From positions 205,238,113-205,302,112 of the forward strand of contig NC_057810.1 in assembly GCF_018294505.1 (NCBI RefSeq): a stretch of 64,000 bases of DNA. Direction: 5' to 3'. The translations under genes and the position numbers were made by a program. Of the stretch, positions 24,190-36,616 are shown one piece after another. Numbering within the stretch: position 1 is the stretch's first letter; each line of letters starts with the position of its first letter. The notes under the pieces were generated by a model. It was given only the letters and a program-made list of their open reading frames with translations, was not told where the DNA came from and made no database searches. The DNA comes from Triticum aestivum (taxonomy: Eukaryota; Streptophyta; Magnoliopsida; Poales; Poaceae).

Positions 24190-24727
24190 GAGATGTGCGA
24201 TCATCTTATATTTATTTATTTTGCGTGAACTATGAGATCGAGGACGTGCGGGGCTTATGTGATTCTTTGGTGCGATGTTATATGCCGGTATGGCATAATA
24301 TTCTCTTGGTACTTACAAAATGCTAGATTTATTTGCTATCTCATTTTGATGAAAATATGATGAACCAAATGGTCTTCCCGTCGGGTGCACTGAGAGCATC
24401 GCAGATCCTAGGAAAACACGTCATGTATAACCAGTTTTAGGTACCCAAAAACGGGTTTGTGGTACTACGCGGACGCGCGGAACAGATGTCGTAAGTCTGT
24501 TTTGGCGTTTTAGGCAAATCCATAATTCTGAAAAACAAGATTTTAATACAACAACAATATTATAAATCAAACTTATTAATGTTTTAGTATCATACGCTAA
24601 AATAATCATCTCAGTTACAACAAATGTTCAAATTTGACTAATTAAAACAATAATAAATGGTTCGCATAAAAAGAATGGTTCAAATCACACATGAATACAA
24701 ATAAGATCAAATGAATAAACTGGGAGT
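24190..24727. other. Non-coding spacer between Harbinger remnants
   Basis: AT-rich, with no ORF of note. Positions 24390-24480 (gagcatcgcag, then acgcggacgcgcggaacaga) look like the non-coding 3' part of a Harbinger-type element. Terminal repeats could not be paired. Confidence 0.35.
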
Positions 24728-25721
24728 CTACCTCCCATGCAGTTGCCACCGGTTCTTAATAAGATCACCATAGAGTGGGTGTGTATCATTGTTCTCAATC
24801 TGCAGGTAGGTCTCAAGAAATGTATTGATCCAATTCGGGTTCCTGCTAGGCTTGACACGGCTACCAATATTGTCATAGAAAAACTCTAAGTTGAAATCCC
24901 TCTCATCCTCGATAAACATGTTGTGTAGAACTACACATGCATGCATGATATTTGAGAGGGATTTCTTATCCCAGAAGAGAGCAAGACTTGGAACAATGTC
25001 AAACCGAGCTTTGCAGCACATCAAATGCCATCTCAATATCCTTTTGGCATTCTTCCTATGCTTGGGAAAAAATAGATTGCTTCTTGCCCTTTGGCTTCTT
25101 CATTGTCTTCACAAACGTTGACCACGAAGGATAGATACCGTCGACAAGATAACACCCCATGGTATAATCATGTCCATCGATGGTGTAGTTGCAAGTCGGA
25201 GCATCTCCACTAGCAATCCAAGCAAAAATATGTGATCTCTGCAATACATTTATCTTATTAAGATCACCCGACAAGCCAAAGAAGCAATGACAAATCCACA
25301 AAGTCCTGCGAAGCCATGACTTCAAGCACAATAGTGGGATCACGATGATGGCCGGTGTACTGCATGTGCGAAGCCATAGGGCAACTCTTCCACCTTCATG
25401 CATGCAATCCACACTCCCAAGCAAGCCCGACCATCCTCTTGCTCCATTCATCGCCATCAACTTCTTTGTGTCCTCCTCATTGGGAGCTCAAAGATACCCA
25501 GGACCAAAAACCAAGATCAAAACTTTGATAAACACGTGCACGCATTTGCACATGGTATCTTCTCCAATGCGAAGACACTCATTGGTGCAGTCAGCCGGAA
25601 TACCGTATGATATCACTCTCATTGTCGTTTGATATCTTTTGGTATGAACTAAACCAAAGCAAACCGACGACATTCCTCCGGTGAGTGAAAAAACGACAAT
25701 TTTTCTCGCAAGCTTCCACAA
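24728..25721 (-). pseudogene. PIF/Harbinger transposase (DDE_Tnp4-like) remnant
   Basis: Three minus-strand blocks in different frames line up with a Harbinger transposase. 25721-25488 carries KRYQTTMRVISYGIPADCTN and CLRIGEDTM. 25460-25056 carries the first catalytic region LLGSVDCMH and the second, CYLVDGIYPSWSTFVKT. 25036-24728 carries the C-terminal ACVVLHNMFIEDERDF and ends with a TAG at 24728. At least two frameshifts separate the blocks, so no active enzyme can be made. It converges with the ORF1-like remnant at 23560-24183, as would fit a single decayed element. Confidence 0.72.
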
Positions 25722-26330
25722 TACAAAAAAAGAGATCTACGCATAACGCCTACGGAAGAGGTGAGCCAAATAGGTCGGTACCTCGGGAAAGTAATCTTAC
25801 ATGAGCATGGAATGGGAGCTCGGTTGCGCAGAATGCAAAGATGGCCAACCTTCGATCATCTACGTTTTCTCTTCTTGCCGCCATCTAATTCTTAGACGAG
25901 ATGCAACAAGACGAGGTGCTCAACATCATCGTCTAAACACAATTCCTCTATGCCAGAACCATCTGACTCTGACAACGATGACGAACTCCAATAAATATTT
26001 CTACTCTTATAAAAACCTGAGTTGGTGTTGATGGTGTGTCTGCCATCTAACAATTTCAACCGTCCGATCTACATCCAATGCATACGCGTTAGTTGTGGCA
26101 CTTTTATGCCCTTCCTCTGGCCCGATCTGGAACCTTTGTGGCTTTGTCTCTCCCTATTACCCCACTCGCACCTCCCCAGGATTTGGTGCGGTGTCGTCGC
26201 CGACGTTGTCCGCTTATCTCTTCCCATTCCCCCACCCACACCTTCCTAAGGATCTGGCGTGGTGGCCGCCTGCTACTTCTTGAGCTTGTGTTGGTTTTTT
26301 CCTTGAAGAGGAAAGGGTGATGTAGTAAAG
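25722..26330. other. Intergenic; possible Harbinger 5' region, otherwise nothing recognised
   Basis: The part next to the transposase remnant may be its N-terminal and 5' region. 26020-26330 holds two related C-rich stretches (ccaggatttggtgcggtg and aaggatctggcgtggtgg) but no gene that I can support. Confidence 0.3.
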
Positions 26331-27060
26331 TAGAGATAAGTATTTCTCTCAGTTAAGAACCAAGATATCAATCCAGTAGAAGGAACACACAAGTCACCAA
26401 TGGTTGCACCTACACAAACAAACAAATACTTGCACCCAACATGATAAAGGGGTTGTAAATCCCTTCACGGTTACTTGCAAGGATGAGATCTGATAGAGAT
26501 ATGTATAAACGATAAATAGAAGTGTAAAATAAAGTAAATATAAATAAATTATAGCAAGGTATTTTGGGGTTTTGGTTTATAGATATGAGAATAATATGAT
26601 AAGGATAGACCTAGGGGCCATAGTTTTCACTAGAGGCTTCTCTCTTGAAAGAACACATACGGTGGGTAAATAAATTATTGTTGAGCAATTGATAGAAAAG
26701 CGCAAAGTTATAACGATATCTAGGGCAATGATCATGAATATAGGTATCACGTCCGTGATAAGTAAACTGACTCCTGCCTTCATCTACTATTATTACTCCA
26801 CACATTGACCGCTATCTAGCATGCATCCAGTGTATTAAGTTAACAAGAACGGAGTAACGCCTTAAGAAAGATGACATGATGTAGAGGGATAGATCCAATC
26901 AATATGAATAAACCCCAACCTTTTATCCTTAATGACAACAATACAAATATGTGCCTCGCTACCCACTGGGTGAGGACACCGCAAGATTGAACCTGATATG
27001 GCCATAAATAACATTAACGTTTCCAAGATTCATGAAACTTTTCTTCACATTGAGGGTTTA
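26331..27060. repeat. Fragment of a high-copy Triticeae LTR, family unassigned
   Basis: Non-coding sequence with phrases that I recognise from abundant Triticeae LTR retrotransposons, such as aaaggggttgtaaatccctt, ttcactagaggcttctctc, actcctgccttcatctacta and cgctatctagcatgcatcca. No LTR ends, internal domain or TSD were found, so it is a truncated remnant. The remaining 27061-27365 is unannotated flank. Confidence 0.45.
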
Positions 27061-27415
27061 CAAACCGAAGATGTGTACGTTGAAAAAATACATTTGTTTT
27101 GATGGGAAGTATGAAGGAGAACAAGCATTAGATGTTGCGCATGCTACAAGGTGTACAGAGACAAACAAGCTAGGAGTCAAGAAGCACCAAGGTTGAACAT
27201 GCAGGGATGTCAGGATGCATGCAAAGCTGATATGTTGAGTCAGTTTGGAGTTTGTGTTGATCGTGTGAACCATAAAAAATACATCCCTGCTATTACTATT
27301 CGTATACACGGCCATCGAATCCAGCTATAATTAGGACCAACAAGAAATTATATTTCCATACGACGCAACAGGTGCAAACAAAACTTTTTTTGACCCGGAA
27401 CAACTCATTCCATTA

Positions 27416-30400
27416 CTAAACTGGCTCGGCCATGTTGCTGGAGACCAGAACAGAAACAAAGTCTAGAGCATACTCGATCCACGACTGATCAGCAGCTCCC
27501 ATTTTGAAACCAAAAGTAGCTAGTTCATGTGCTACCTTATTACGTTTTTGGTTACAAAAACTGAAACTAAATGACTCAAAATCGCATGACAGATACTTCA
27601 CATCTCCCGTAGGAGGACACCGATCAGTGCTCGTTCATATTCGCTAGAGTTGAGTGCATGGACAAGCACATGGGAATCAGACTGAAGGATCACCTTGTGG
27701 ATGCCCAGTTCCGCGCTTGCTTCAGTAGTTAACACACATGCCAAAGCTTCTTCATGTAGAGGCCCTGTAAGATGCTCAAGTGTGGCAGCCTTTGCTGCCA
27801 ATAATTCTCCTTGGTTAGTTCGAGCAACACGTCCCCATGCTCCTTTCCCTGTGTTTGCATGATAAGATGCATCAAAATTGACTTTAACGACATCAGGTGG
27901 GGGTCGCTTCCACTTAACCTTGTCCTGGGGAGGCACTTGTACAGGCTTCACAACACTTTTACTGAACTCGTGAAGATATTGTCGGATAGTATAGCAGATA
28001 CTGTCATTGCTCCTCATCGTCTCTCCTGCATTTTCCTTGTTTCTCACTGACCACCATTTCCACGACCAGATAAGGAAAGTATCTCGCTTATTGTTATCCA
28101 AGCTCCATATGTGATCAAACACCTCTCTTGGCCCAGTGCACTCCAGCATAGCACTTCATGTATCCTCTAGCTCCATTCCTCTCCAAACTTGTTTGACAAC
28201 TTTGCATTTTATGAACAGATGACCACCATCTTCATCCAGCCGGCCACACACTAGGCATCTTGTATCCAAGTCCACCCTTTTGTGTTTGATATTCATACGG
28301 AGGGGCAGGCTATTATGCGCAAACCTCCATAGAAAAATACGCACTTTCCCTGGCATCTCCAGGTTCCACAATCTTTGCCATTTATCCTCTCCCCTTCCCT
28401 GACTAAGTGATGGGCCTGCATCATTACCATTTCTTGCATCTCTTACCCGGATACCGACATGATACACCCCTTTTACAGAAAATTTTCCTTTGGGATCGTG
28501 GTGCCATGCCCATGCTACACAATCATCCATATCGGTCGCACTAGGATAGCGAGGATATGCGAAACATCATCTTCATTAAAAAGATCCTTTACTAACTGCT
28601 CATCCCAAGTTTCCCTAACCGACTCCATTAGTTCAAAAACTCGTGTGATAACTATGTCCCCTCTTACTGATGTTGGTTTTCTAGTATCTCCTCGAGGAAT
28701 CCATGGGTCCTCCCACACTTTGATGTTATCACCCAACCCCGCACGCCAGACAATTCCTTCCTTAATCAGATTAACCCCCTTCAATATGCTTCTCCAGATA
28801 TAAGAAATACCCTCTCTTACTGTCACCTCAAGAAGAGAATAATCTGGGTAGTAGCGAGCCTTCAGTACTTGCGCACATAGCGTATCCAGAGGCTCGAGCA
28901 ATTGCCACCCCTGCCTAGACAAAATGGCAAGGTTAAAAATATGCAGATCTCTAAACCCAAGTCCTCCATCCTTCTTCGATTTCGTCATTCTTCCCCAGCT
29001 TATCCATTGACACCGTCTTTTATCTTGTTGGCTCCACCAGAATCGAGCAATAAGTGTGTTGATCTCTTTGCAAACTTGCTTTGTGAGATCAAAACACGAC
29101 ATTGCATACATGGGTATCGCCTGAGCTACAACCTTAATCAAGACCTCTTTCCCCGCCTTGAATAACAACTTTTCCATCCACCCTTGATTCCTTTGCCAAA
29201 TCTTCTATTTCAAATATTCAAACTCCTTACTTATGGATGCTCCAATGTGAACTGGCAGTCCCAGATATCGTTGATTAAAAGACTCCTCCACTATGCCAAG
29301 ACCAGCCAGGACACCCCCCCGTGTATTAGCACTGGTTCCTTTACTGAACATGGCATTAGACTTCCCCTTATTTATCATTTGGACAGACTAATGCTCATAA
29401 ATAACTAAAATTTGCTGCAGTTTGGATGCCCCCTCCATTGTTGCCTTCATAGCAATTAGCCAATCGTCTGCAAAAAATAGGTGATTTATCTTTGGAGCTC
29501 CTCAACATATATGGACCACCTGGATAGATCCCTCCTGCTCCGCTTGGTACAACATAGCAGAGAAAGCCTTTGCACGGTTCCCCTTGTTGGAGTCCTCTGC
29601 CTAGGGTGATCACCTCTGACAAACTCCTGTTAATCTTTACCTTGTATGAAACTGATCTAATGCAGTTCATTATCAAATACACCCACTGTTCAGCGAAGCC
29701 CATCTTGATCATGACCTGTTCCAGAAAGCCCCACTCAACACGGTCGTATGCTTTGCTCATATCGAGCTTTACCACCACCAGTCCCTTGGGCCCTCCCTTC
29801 CGTTTATGCATCAGGTGCATGATTTCATATGCCAGGAGCACATTATTAGTGATCAACCGACCGAGACAAACGCTGACTGTGTTGGCGAGATGATTTCGGT
29901 CAGGATTTCCTTGAGCCAATTCGCAAGCACCTTTGAGATCAACTTGTATAAAACATTACAAAGGCTTATAGGTCTAAACTCAGTGACCTTCTCTAGGTTT
30001 TTGACCTTGGGTATGAGCACAATAGTAGTTTCATTCCACCCATTCGGCATAGGAGCACCATTCTGCACACCCAGCACTTCCTCCTTCACTTTTGGCCCGA
30101 CCAGCTCCAAAAACCGCTTATAAAATATAGTCCGCATGCCATCCGGACCCGGTGCTTTCAAATCACCAATGGAATTTAGGGCCTCCTTGACTTCCTGTTC
30201 TGTGAATTCACGGGTTAGGCGAGTGTTCATATCATGTGTGACCGAGGTGTGTATGTGGGACAACACCTCGTCATTGGCGATACCTGCAGAAGACACGAAC
30301 AAACTTTTGTAGTGGTCAGTTATAATTTTTCCTATCTCCTCTTCTCCCTCCACTACTTCACCCCCTCCTTTCTAAGCTTCCTTATCATATTCATCCTCTC

Positions 30401-30822
30401 CCTCTCATTTGCATGGGTGTGGAAAAAATGTATATTTTTATCTCCTTTCTCCAACCAATTAACATGCACCCTCTGCCTCCAATATAAATTTTACTAATCG
30501 TCTAGCCTACTTAGCTTAAAGAGAAGAAGATGCTCCTGGTTTATTTGATGGTGACTAGTACAACTACGCCGACAGTTCTCAACCTCCTTCTTTGCCTTCT
30601 TAATTCTTCCTTTTAGCTCTCCCAACACCTTTCAATCTCACTTTGTGATTTCTCCCCCACCTTAGCCAGTTCTTCCTTAACAGAAACATCACCCTCTGCA
30701 AATGTTGCATTCCACACCTCTTCCATCACCCAAGCACACTCCTCCTCCATCAACCACCTTGCCTCAAACCGGAACACCCCATCACCTATAGAACCTTCTC
30801 CCTCCTGTTGCATGCCATCCAT
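27416..30822 (-). pseudogene. LINE ORF2: reverse transcriptase, zf-RVT and RNase H part
   Basis: In order on the minus strand: the end of the linker (RFEARWLMEEECAWVMEE), reverse transcriptase (GDLKAPGPDGM, IPKVKNLEKVTEFRPISLCN, VKLDMSKAYDRVEW, then LFFADDWLIAM near 29480), thumb region (ARFWWSQQDKRRCQWISWGR), zf-RVT (RLWNLEMPGKVRIFLWRFAH and CLVCGRLDEDGGHLFIKC) and RNase H (VNFDASYHANTGKGAWGRV, ILQSDSHVLVHALN). The FADD catalytic motif survives but lies in a different frame from the preceding RGLQQG block, where some residues are missing. At least four frame changes make this non-functional. The 5' part of ORF2 lies beyond element B. Confidence 0.87.
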
Positions 30823-32234
30823 TGATACGTCTCCAACGTATCTACTTTTTCAAACACTTTTGCCCTTATTTTGGACTCTAATTTGCATGATTTGAATGAA
30901 ACTAACCCGGACTGACGCTGTTTTCAGCAGAACTGCCATGATGTTGTTTTATGTGTAGAAAAGAAAAGTTCTCAGAATGTCCTGGAAATCCACGGAGGCA
31001 CTTTTTGGAATTAATAAGAATTTTTTGTGAAAGAATTAATGCCAGGGGGCCCACAGCCTGTCCACGAGACAGGGGGGCGCGCCCCCCTAGGGCGCGACCT
31101 CCTATCTCGTGGGCCCCCTGGACCTCCTCCGACCTCAACTCCAACTCCATATATTCCGTCTCGGGGAGAAAAAAATCGGAGAGAAAGTTTCATCGCGTTT
31201 TACGATACGGAGCCACCGCCAAGACCTAATCTCTCTCGGGAGGGCTGATCTGGAGTCCGTTCGGGGCTCCGGAGAGGGGGATTCGTCGCTGTCGTCATCA
31301 TTAACCATCCTCCATCACCAATTTCATGATGCTCACCGCCGTGCATGAGTAATTCCATTGTAGGCTTGCTGGACGGTGATGGGTTGGATAAGATTTACCA
31401 TGTAATCAAGTTAGTTTTGTTAGGGTTTGATCCCTAGTATCCACTATGTTCTGAGATTGATGTTGCTATGACTTTGCTATGCTTAATGCTTGTCACTAGG
31501 GCCCGAGTGCCATGATTTCAGATCTGAACCTATTATGTTTTCATGAATATATGTGTGTTCTTGATCCTATCTTGCAAGTCTATAGTCACCTATTATGTGT
31601 TATGATCCGACAACCCCGATGTGACAATAATCGGGATACTTCTCGGTGATGACCGTAGTTTGAGGAGTTCATGTATTCACTATGTGTTAATGCTTTGGTC
31701 CGGTTCTCTATTAAAAGGAGGCCTTAATATCCCTTAGTTTCCACTAGGACCCCGCTGACACGGGAGGGTAGGACAAAAGACATCATACAAGTTCTTTTCC
31801 ATAAGCACGTATGACTATTTACGGAATACATGCCTACATTACATTGATGAATTGGAGCTAGTTCTATATCACCCTATGTTATGACTATTGTATGAGGAAT
31901 CGCATCTGGCATAATTATCCATTACTGGTCCATTGCCTACGAGCTTTTCATATATTGTTCTTCGCTTATTTACTTTTCCGTTGCTACTGTTACAACTGCT
32001 ACAAAAACCCAAAAACATTTATCTTTACTGTTGCTACCGTTACCTTTATTATCATACCACCTTTGCTACTAAATACTTTGCTGCAGATACTAAGTTATCC
32101 AGGTGTGGTTGAATTGACAACTCAACTGCTAATACTCAAGAATATTCTTTGGCTCCCCTTGTGTAGAATCAATAAATTTGGGTTGTACTTCAGCCTCGGA
32201 AGCTGTTGCGATCCCCTACATTTGTGGGTTATCA
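30823..32234 (+). repeat. Element B 5' LTR
   Basis: A 1412-bp LTR. It contains AAGAAAAGTTCTCAGAATG near 30961, a hairpin with arms CCACGAGA (31062-31069) and TCTCGTGG (31105-31112), and a TATA-like catatattc around 31147. Confidence 0.88.
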
Positions 32235-32245
32235 AGACTAATTTC

Positions 32246-32263
32246 TGGCGCCGTTGCCGGGGA
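32246..32263 (+). other. tRNA-Asp primer binding site, element B
   Basis: TGGCGCCGTTGCCGGGGA lies 11 bases after the LTR end and is complementary to the 3' end of plant tRNA-Asp including the CCA tail. It is the intact version of the site decayed in elements A and C. Confidence 0.85.
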
Positions 32264-32312
32264 GCATAGCTCTATTCTCTGAGTCACTTGGGATTTATAT
32301 CTGTTGACCACT

Positions 32313-35116
32313 ATGAAGAACTTGAAAGACGCTAAGACCAAGATTTTGCCCTCAACTACGAGGGGAGGTAAGGAACTGCCATCTAGCTCTGCACTAGATT
32401 CTCCTTCCGTTATTAGTAGGCTTGCGACACCTAAACCTGCTACTACTATGAATTCTGATATGTCGCATGTTATTGATGATTCCACTTCTGTTATGCATGA
32501 TGAAACTACTTCTGTGTGTGATACTACTTTGCCATTAGGTGAATTTCTAGATGAACAACTTGCTAGAGTTAGGGGGAATGAAAATATTGAAGAACCTATT
32601 ATTGATGATAGTGATGATGAACGTTCCCCCAATGATTATGTATTACATGTTGTTCCTAAGGGTTATGTTATGAATGAAGCAGCTGCTATGGAAATTCTTG
32701 CTTGCAATGATAGAAATGATCTTAAGAAATTATTAGCTAAATGGAAGCAGCAGTCTCTTAATGCTAGAATGAAACCCGATCCTGCTTTTGCCACTTCACC
32801 TATCTGTGTTACTGATAAGGATTATGAATTCTCTGTTGATCCTGATATTTTTATTTTAGTTGAATCTGATCCTTTCTATGGCCTTGAATCTGAAACTGTT
32901 GTGGCACATCTTACCAAGTTGAATGATATAGCCACCCTATTTACTCATGATGAGAAGTCTCGCTATTTATATATCCTTAAGATATTTCCGTTCTCATTAA
33001 AGGGTGATGCTAAGACTTGGTATAATTCTCTTGCTCCTGGTTGTGTGCGTAGTCCCCGGGATATGATTTATTACTTCTCTGCTAAATATTTCCCTGCCCA
33101 TAAGAAACAAGCTGCCTTGAGGGAAATATATAATTTTGTGCAAATCAAAGAAGTGAGTCTCCCACAAGCTTGGGGGAGGCTTCTCCGGTTACTTAATGCT
33201 TCGCCCGATCATCCTCTTAAGAAAAATGAAATACTTGATATCTTTTATAATGGACTAACCGATGCTTCCAAGGACTACTTGGATAGTTGTGCTGGTTGTG
33301 TTTTTAGGGAAAGAACTGTCGACGAAGCCGAAATCTTATTGAATAATATGCTGACTAATGAAAATAATTGGACTCTTCCCGAGCCAGTTCCTGAAGTAAT
33401 TCCTGAACCAATTGAGCCAACTCCTGAGCCTATTCCTAAACCCACTCCAAAGAAGAGAGGTGTTTTATTTCTCAGTCCTGAAGATATGAAATAGGCAAAG
33501 AAGTCAATGAAAGAAAAAGGTATCAAAGCTGAAGATGTTAAGAATTTACCACCTATTGAAGAAATACATGGTCTTAATTTACTGCTTGAGGAACCACATT
33601 GTCTTGATAACTCGACACAGGTAGTAAAGGTAAATTCTCTCTATAGATATGATAAAGTTGAAATACCCTCTACTAAATTTCATATCCCATGCTTAGATGA
33701 ATTTGATGACTTTATGGCTACACAAGAAAGTTTTAATGCTTATGTTGGTAGAGAGTTAAAGAATAATGCTTTCGAGATAGGGCGCGTAGGTGATAATCGG
33801 GCTAGAGTTAAAGATGAACTTCACCGCGTTAGCAAATATGCTTCTATGGTTGCTACTCAAGTTGAGCAAGTACTCAAAGCTCAAAATGATTTGCTTGATG
33901 AATTGAATAATAAAAATGACTTTGCCATTATAGTGGCTACTAGAACTGGTAGAATGACTCAGGAACCTTTGTATCCTGAAGGCCACCCTAAGAGAATCGA
34001 GCAAGATTTTTGAGAAATAATTTAGAGGCACCTAGTTTTTCTAAAAAGAAGAAGAAGAAAGACGATAGAATCTTGCATGCTTCTAGTGAACCTACTATAG
34101 ACACACCTGAGAATCCCAATGATATTTCTATCTTTGATGCTGAAACACAATCAGGTGATGAACATGAACCTAGCGATAATGTTAATGATAATGTTCATGT
34201 TGATGCTCAACCTAGCAAAAACAATGATGTAGAGATTGAACCTGCTGTTGATCTTGATAACCCACAATCAAAGAATCAACGTTATGGTAAGAGAGATTTT
34301 GTTGCTAGGAAGCACGGTAAAGAAAGAGAACCATGGGTTCCGAAACCCATGCCCTTTCCTCCTAAACCATCCAAGTCAAAGGATGATGAGGATTTTGAGT
34401 GCTTTGCTGAAATGATTAGACCTATTTTCTTACGTATGCGCTTAATTGATATGCTTAAAGTAAATCCTTATGCTAAGTATATGAAGGATATCATCACAAA
34501 TAAAAGAAAGATACCGGAAGCTGAAATTTCCACCATGCTTGCTAATTACACTTTTAAGGGTGGAATACCAAAGAAACTTGGAGATCCGGGTGTTCCAACT
34601 ATACCATGCTCCATTAAAAGAAATTATGTCAGAACTACTTTATGTGATCTTGGAGCCGGTGTTAGTGTTATGCCTCTCTCTTTATATCGTAGACTTGAAT
34701 TGAATAAGTTGACACCTACTGAAATATCTTTGCAAATGGCTGACAAATCAACTGCTATACCTGTCGGCATTTGTGAGGACGTGCCTGTTGTTGTTGCAAA
34801 TGTCACTATCTTAACGGACTTTGTTATTCTTGATATTCCTGAGGACGATAGTATGTCTATTATCCTTGGTAGACCTTTCCTTAATACTGCAGGGGCTGTT
34901 ATTGATTGCAACAAAGGCAATGTCACTTTTCATGTTAATGGTAATGAGCATACGGTACACTTTCCGAGGAAACAAGCTCAAGTTCATAGCATCAATTCTA
35001 TTGAAAAAGTTCCAACTATCATTTTTGGAGATTTTGAATTTCCTCTTCCTACTGTCAAGAAAAAGTATGATATTCTTATTGTTGGGGATTTTCATATCTC
35101 CGTTGAGGTAACTTAG
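32313..35116 (+). pseudogene. gag-protease polyprotein, element B
   Basis: The ATG at 32313 starts MKNLKDAKTKILPSTTRGGK. gag is open to 33494, where a GAG codon has become TAG (SPEDMK-stop, compare SPEDMQEAKK in A and C). It resumes in the same frame (33507-34013) until a 1-base deletion near 34010, then runs open again to 35116. The last part contains the protease-like TLCDLGAGVSVMPLSLYRRL and the ILGRPFLNTAGAVIDCNKG block. The frame ends at 35116 and no reverse transcriptase follows. With only one stop and one frameshift, this is the best-kept gag-protease of the three copies. The conserved purine tract AAGCTTGGGGGAG lies at 33166-33178. Confidence 0.87.
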
Positions 35117-35299
35117 TGTTATTCGAAATTTCTCCGGTTCCGTGTTATTCGGAATGAGTTTGTTAACAAGACTTGATCAACCTTGTTAGTGGGTTCATTT
35201 TGATGATCACGAGATGGATGAAACTAGAAGGCACGACCTTCTGTACCCTCTTTTTACTTTCTGTTATTTAGAATAAATAAAGCAAAAATAGTATTATCC

Positions 35300-35600
35300 G
35301 TCTGTTTTCTGAATTATCCGTGCATTAAAAATAGTCCGAAAATAAAAGTGCTCCAAATGCCCTGCAAATTTAGTATGATTTTTTCTGGAATATTTGAGGA
35401 TTTTAGGCACTGAAAACACTGCAGGAGGGGCAAGCACCAGGCCACGAGAGAGGAGGGCGCCCCCCCCCTGTAGGGCGCGCCCCCTGTCTCATGGGCCCCT
35501 GGTGGCTCCCCTCCACTTATGCCAGCACCCACACACTTCATCTTCTACCCCAAAAAAATCCCCATCCAGCTCAAGCACGAGTTCTAGCTTGTTTTGCTGC
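35300..35600 (+). promoter_or_regulatory. Internal LTR-like U3 module, element B
   Basis: AATAAAAGTGCTCCAAATG (35341-35359) is followed by an AT-rich spacer, a GC-rich inverted repeat with arms CCACGAGA (35442-35449) and TCTCATGG (35487-35494), then ccccaaaaaaatcccc. The order matches the element's own LTR U3. It lies between the protease gene and the Athila ORF1-like gene. Confidence 0.55.
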
Positions 35601-35661
35601 GATTTTCGATCTCTTAGCTCAGAGCTCCATTCACAAAACTGCTTTGGGAGATTGTTGCTTG

Positions 35662-35892
35662 GTATGTGACTCCTCCATTGGTCCAATTAGTTTTTGTTCT
35701 AGTGCTTTATTCATTGCAAATTTTTGCTGCTTCGGTGACCATGTACTTGAGCTTGCATGTTAAATTTTTGAGGTCCCAAGCAATTCCAATGCATGATATG
35801 GGCTCTAGGCACTTGTAGGAGTAGTTGCTATCAATCTTGTTTAGTTTTATCCACTTTTATTTTGAAGTTACTAAAATTTCAGAAATTTTCAG
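35662..35892 (+). other. Candidate leader intron of the element B 3' ORF
   Basis: Donor TTG|GTATGTGA and acceptor ATTTTCAG bracket 231 bp, ending 10 bases before the ATG at 35903. Element A has the same pattern. Splicing is inferred from motifs only. Confidence 0.35.
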
Positions 35893-35902
35893 AAAAATAA
35901 AT

Positions 35903-36581
35903 ATGCTTAGAAGAATGTACCAAGGAGGTTCCTCAGCAAAGAAATGGCCAAGAATTGCTATACGTGAACAAGATGTTAATTTTCCAAGGGACGCAATTGT
36001 ACGGGCTTGTGAGTGGCCATCCGATGATTTTATGGTCGAAGCAGGCTTTAAGGAAGAATTTGACGCGTATGTGCGTAATGCCGAGTTGGAGGACTTCTTA
36101 CAAGATAAGTGTCCTCAAGAGTGCTGTGTTAGGTTATAAAGGTTATAACTTGGGGGCAATAGTTGCACGTAGGTTGCAGAATAATAGTAAAAGGGGAAAT
36201 TTCTTTGGAGGAATTTATGCAACCCGTGTGGCTAATTTTCTTAATATAGCTCCACGAGAGGGGGATATGATTGTACCTCCTGTTTATTTAGATAAAGAAG
36301 CTATGTTTGATCATCATTTTCTTGAGAGGAATGAACAATTCCTCCATTATCGACTAATATTTGACAGACGCAACGTCGTCCCTGTTACTCTTCCTGCTCC
36401 CTACCTTTTTGATTATCAGGCAAAAGGAAGATATATTATCACCAGGGAAGAAGCAGCTGATTACGACAGGGGAATGGAGGCAGCTCGTCAACACGCTGCA
36501 GCTCAGGAGGCGGTCGCCTGTGCATCTCAGTACTACCCCAGTTTCACTTATGGATATCAGTCAGGCGGTCCTTGGTATTAA
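35903..36581 (+). pseudogene. Athila ORF1-like protein, internally deleted, element B
   Basis: The ATG at 35903 gives MLRRMYQGGSSAKKWPRIAI, then FKEEFDAYVRNAELEDFLQD, where it is abruptly joined near 36120 to the later block GYNLGAIVARRLQNN in another frame. Compared with element A, roughly 110 residues covering the LERFAHHCKIPF to ALNGDRSY part are missing. The C-terminal part (GGIYATRVANFLNIAPREGD onward) stays open to the stop at 36579-36581. Function of the family is not known. This copy is a deletion derivative. Confidence 0.72.
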
Positions 36582-36586
36582 ACCAA

Positions 36587-36616
36587 CTTAGGCCAAAAGC
36601 CTAAGCTTGGGGGAGT
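36587..36616 (+). other. Internal polypurine tract with stem-loop (element B)
   Basis: The stem CTTAGGC/GCCTAAG (36587-36593, 36599-36605) with loop CAAAA runs into AAGCTTGGGGGAGT (36603-36616), directly after the 3' ORF stop. Confidence 0.65.

Noticed and set aside
32246..32263. tRNA-Asp-like sequence
   Set aside because: Only the complement of the tRNA 3' end is present. It is a primer binding site, not a tRNA gene. No tRNA or rRNA gene was seen in the window.
35489..35763. ORFs upstream of the element B 3' ORF
   Set aside because: They overlap the GC-rich hairpin and leader and are not conserved as proteins in A or C.
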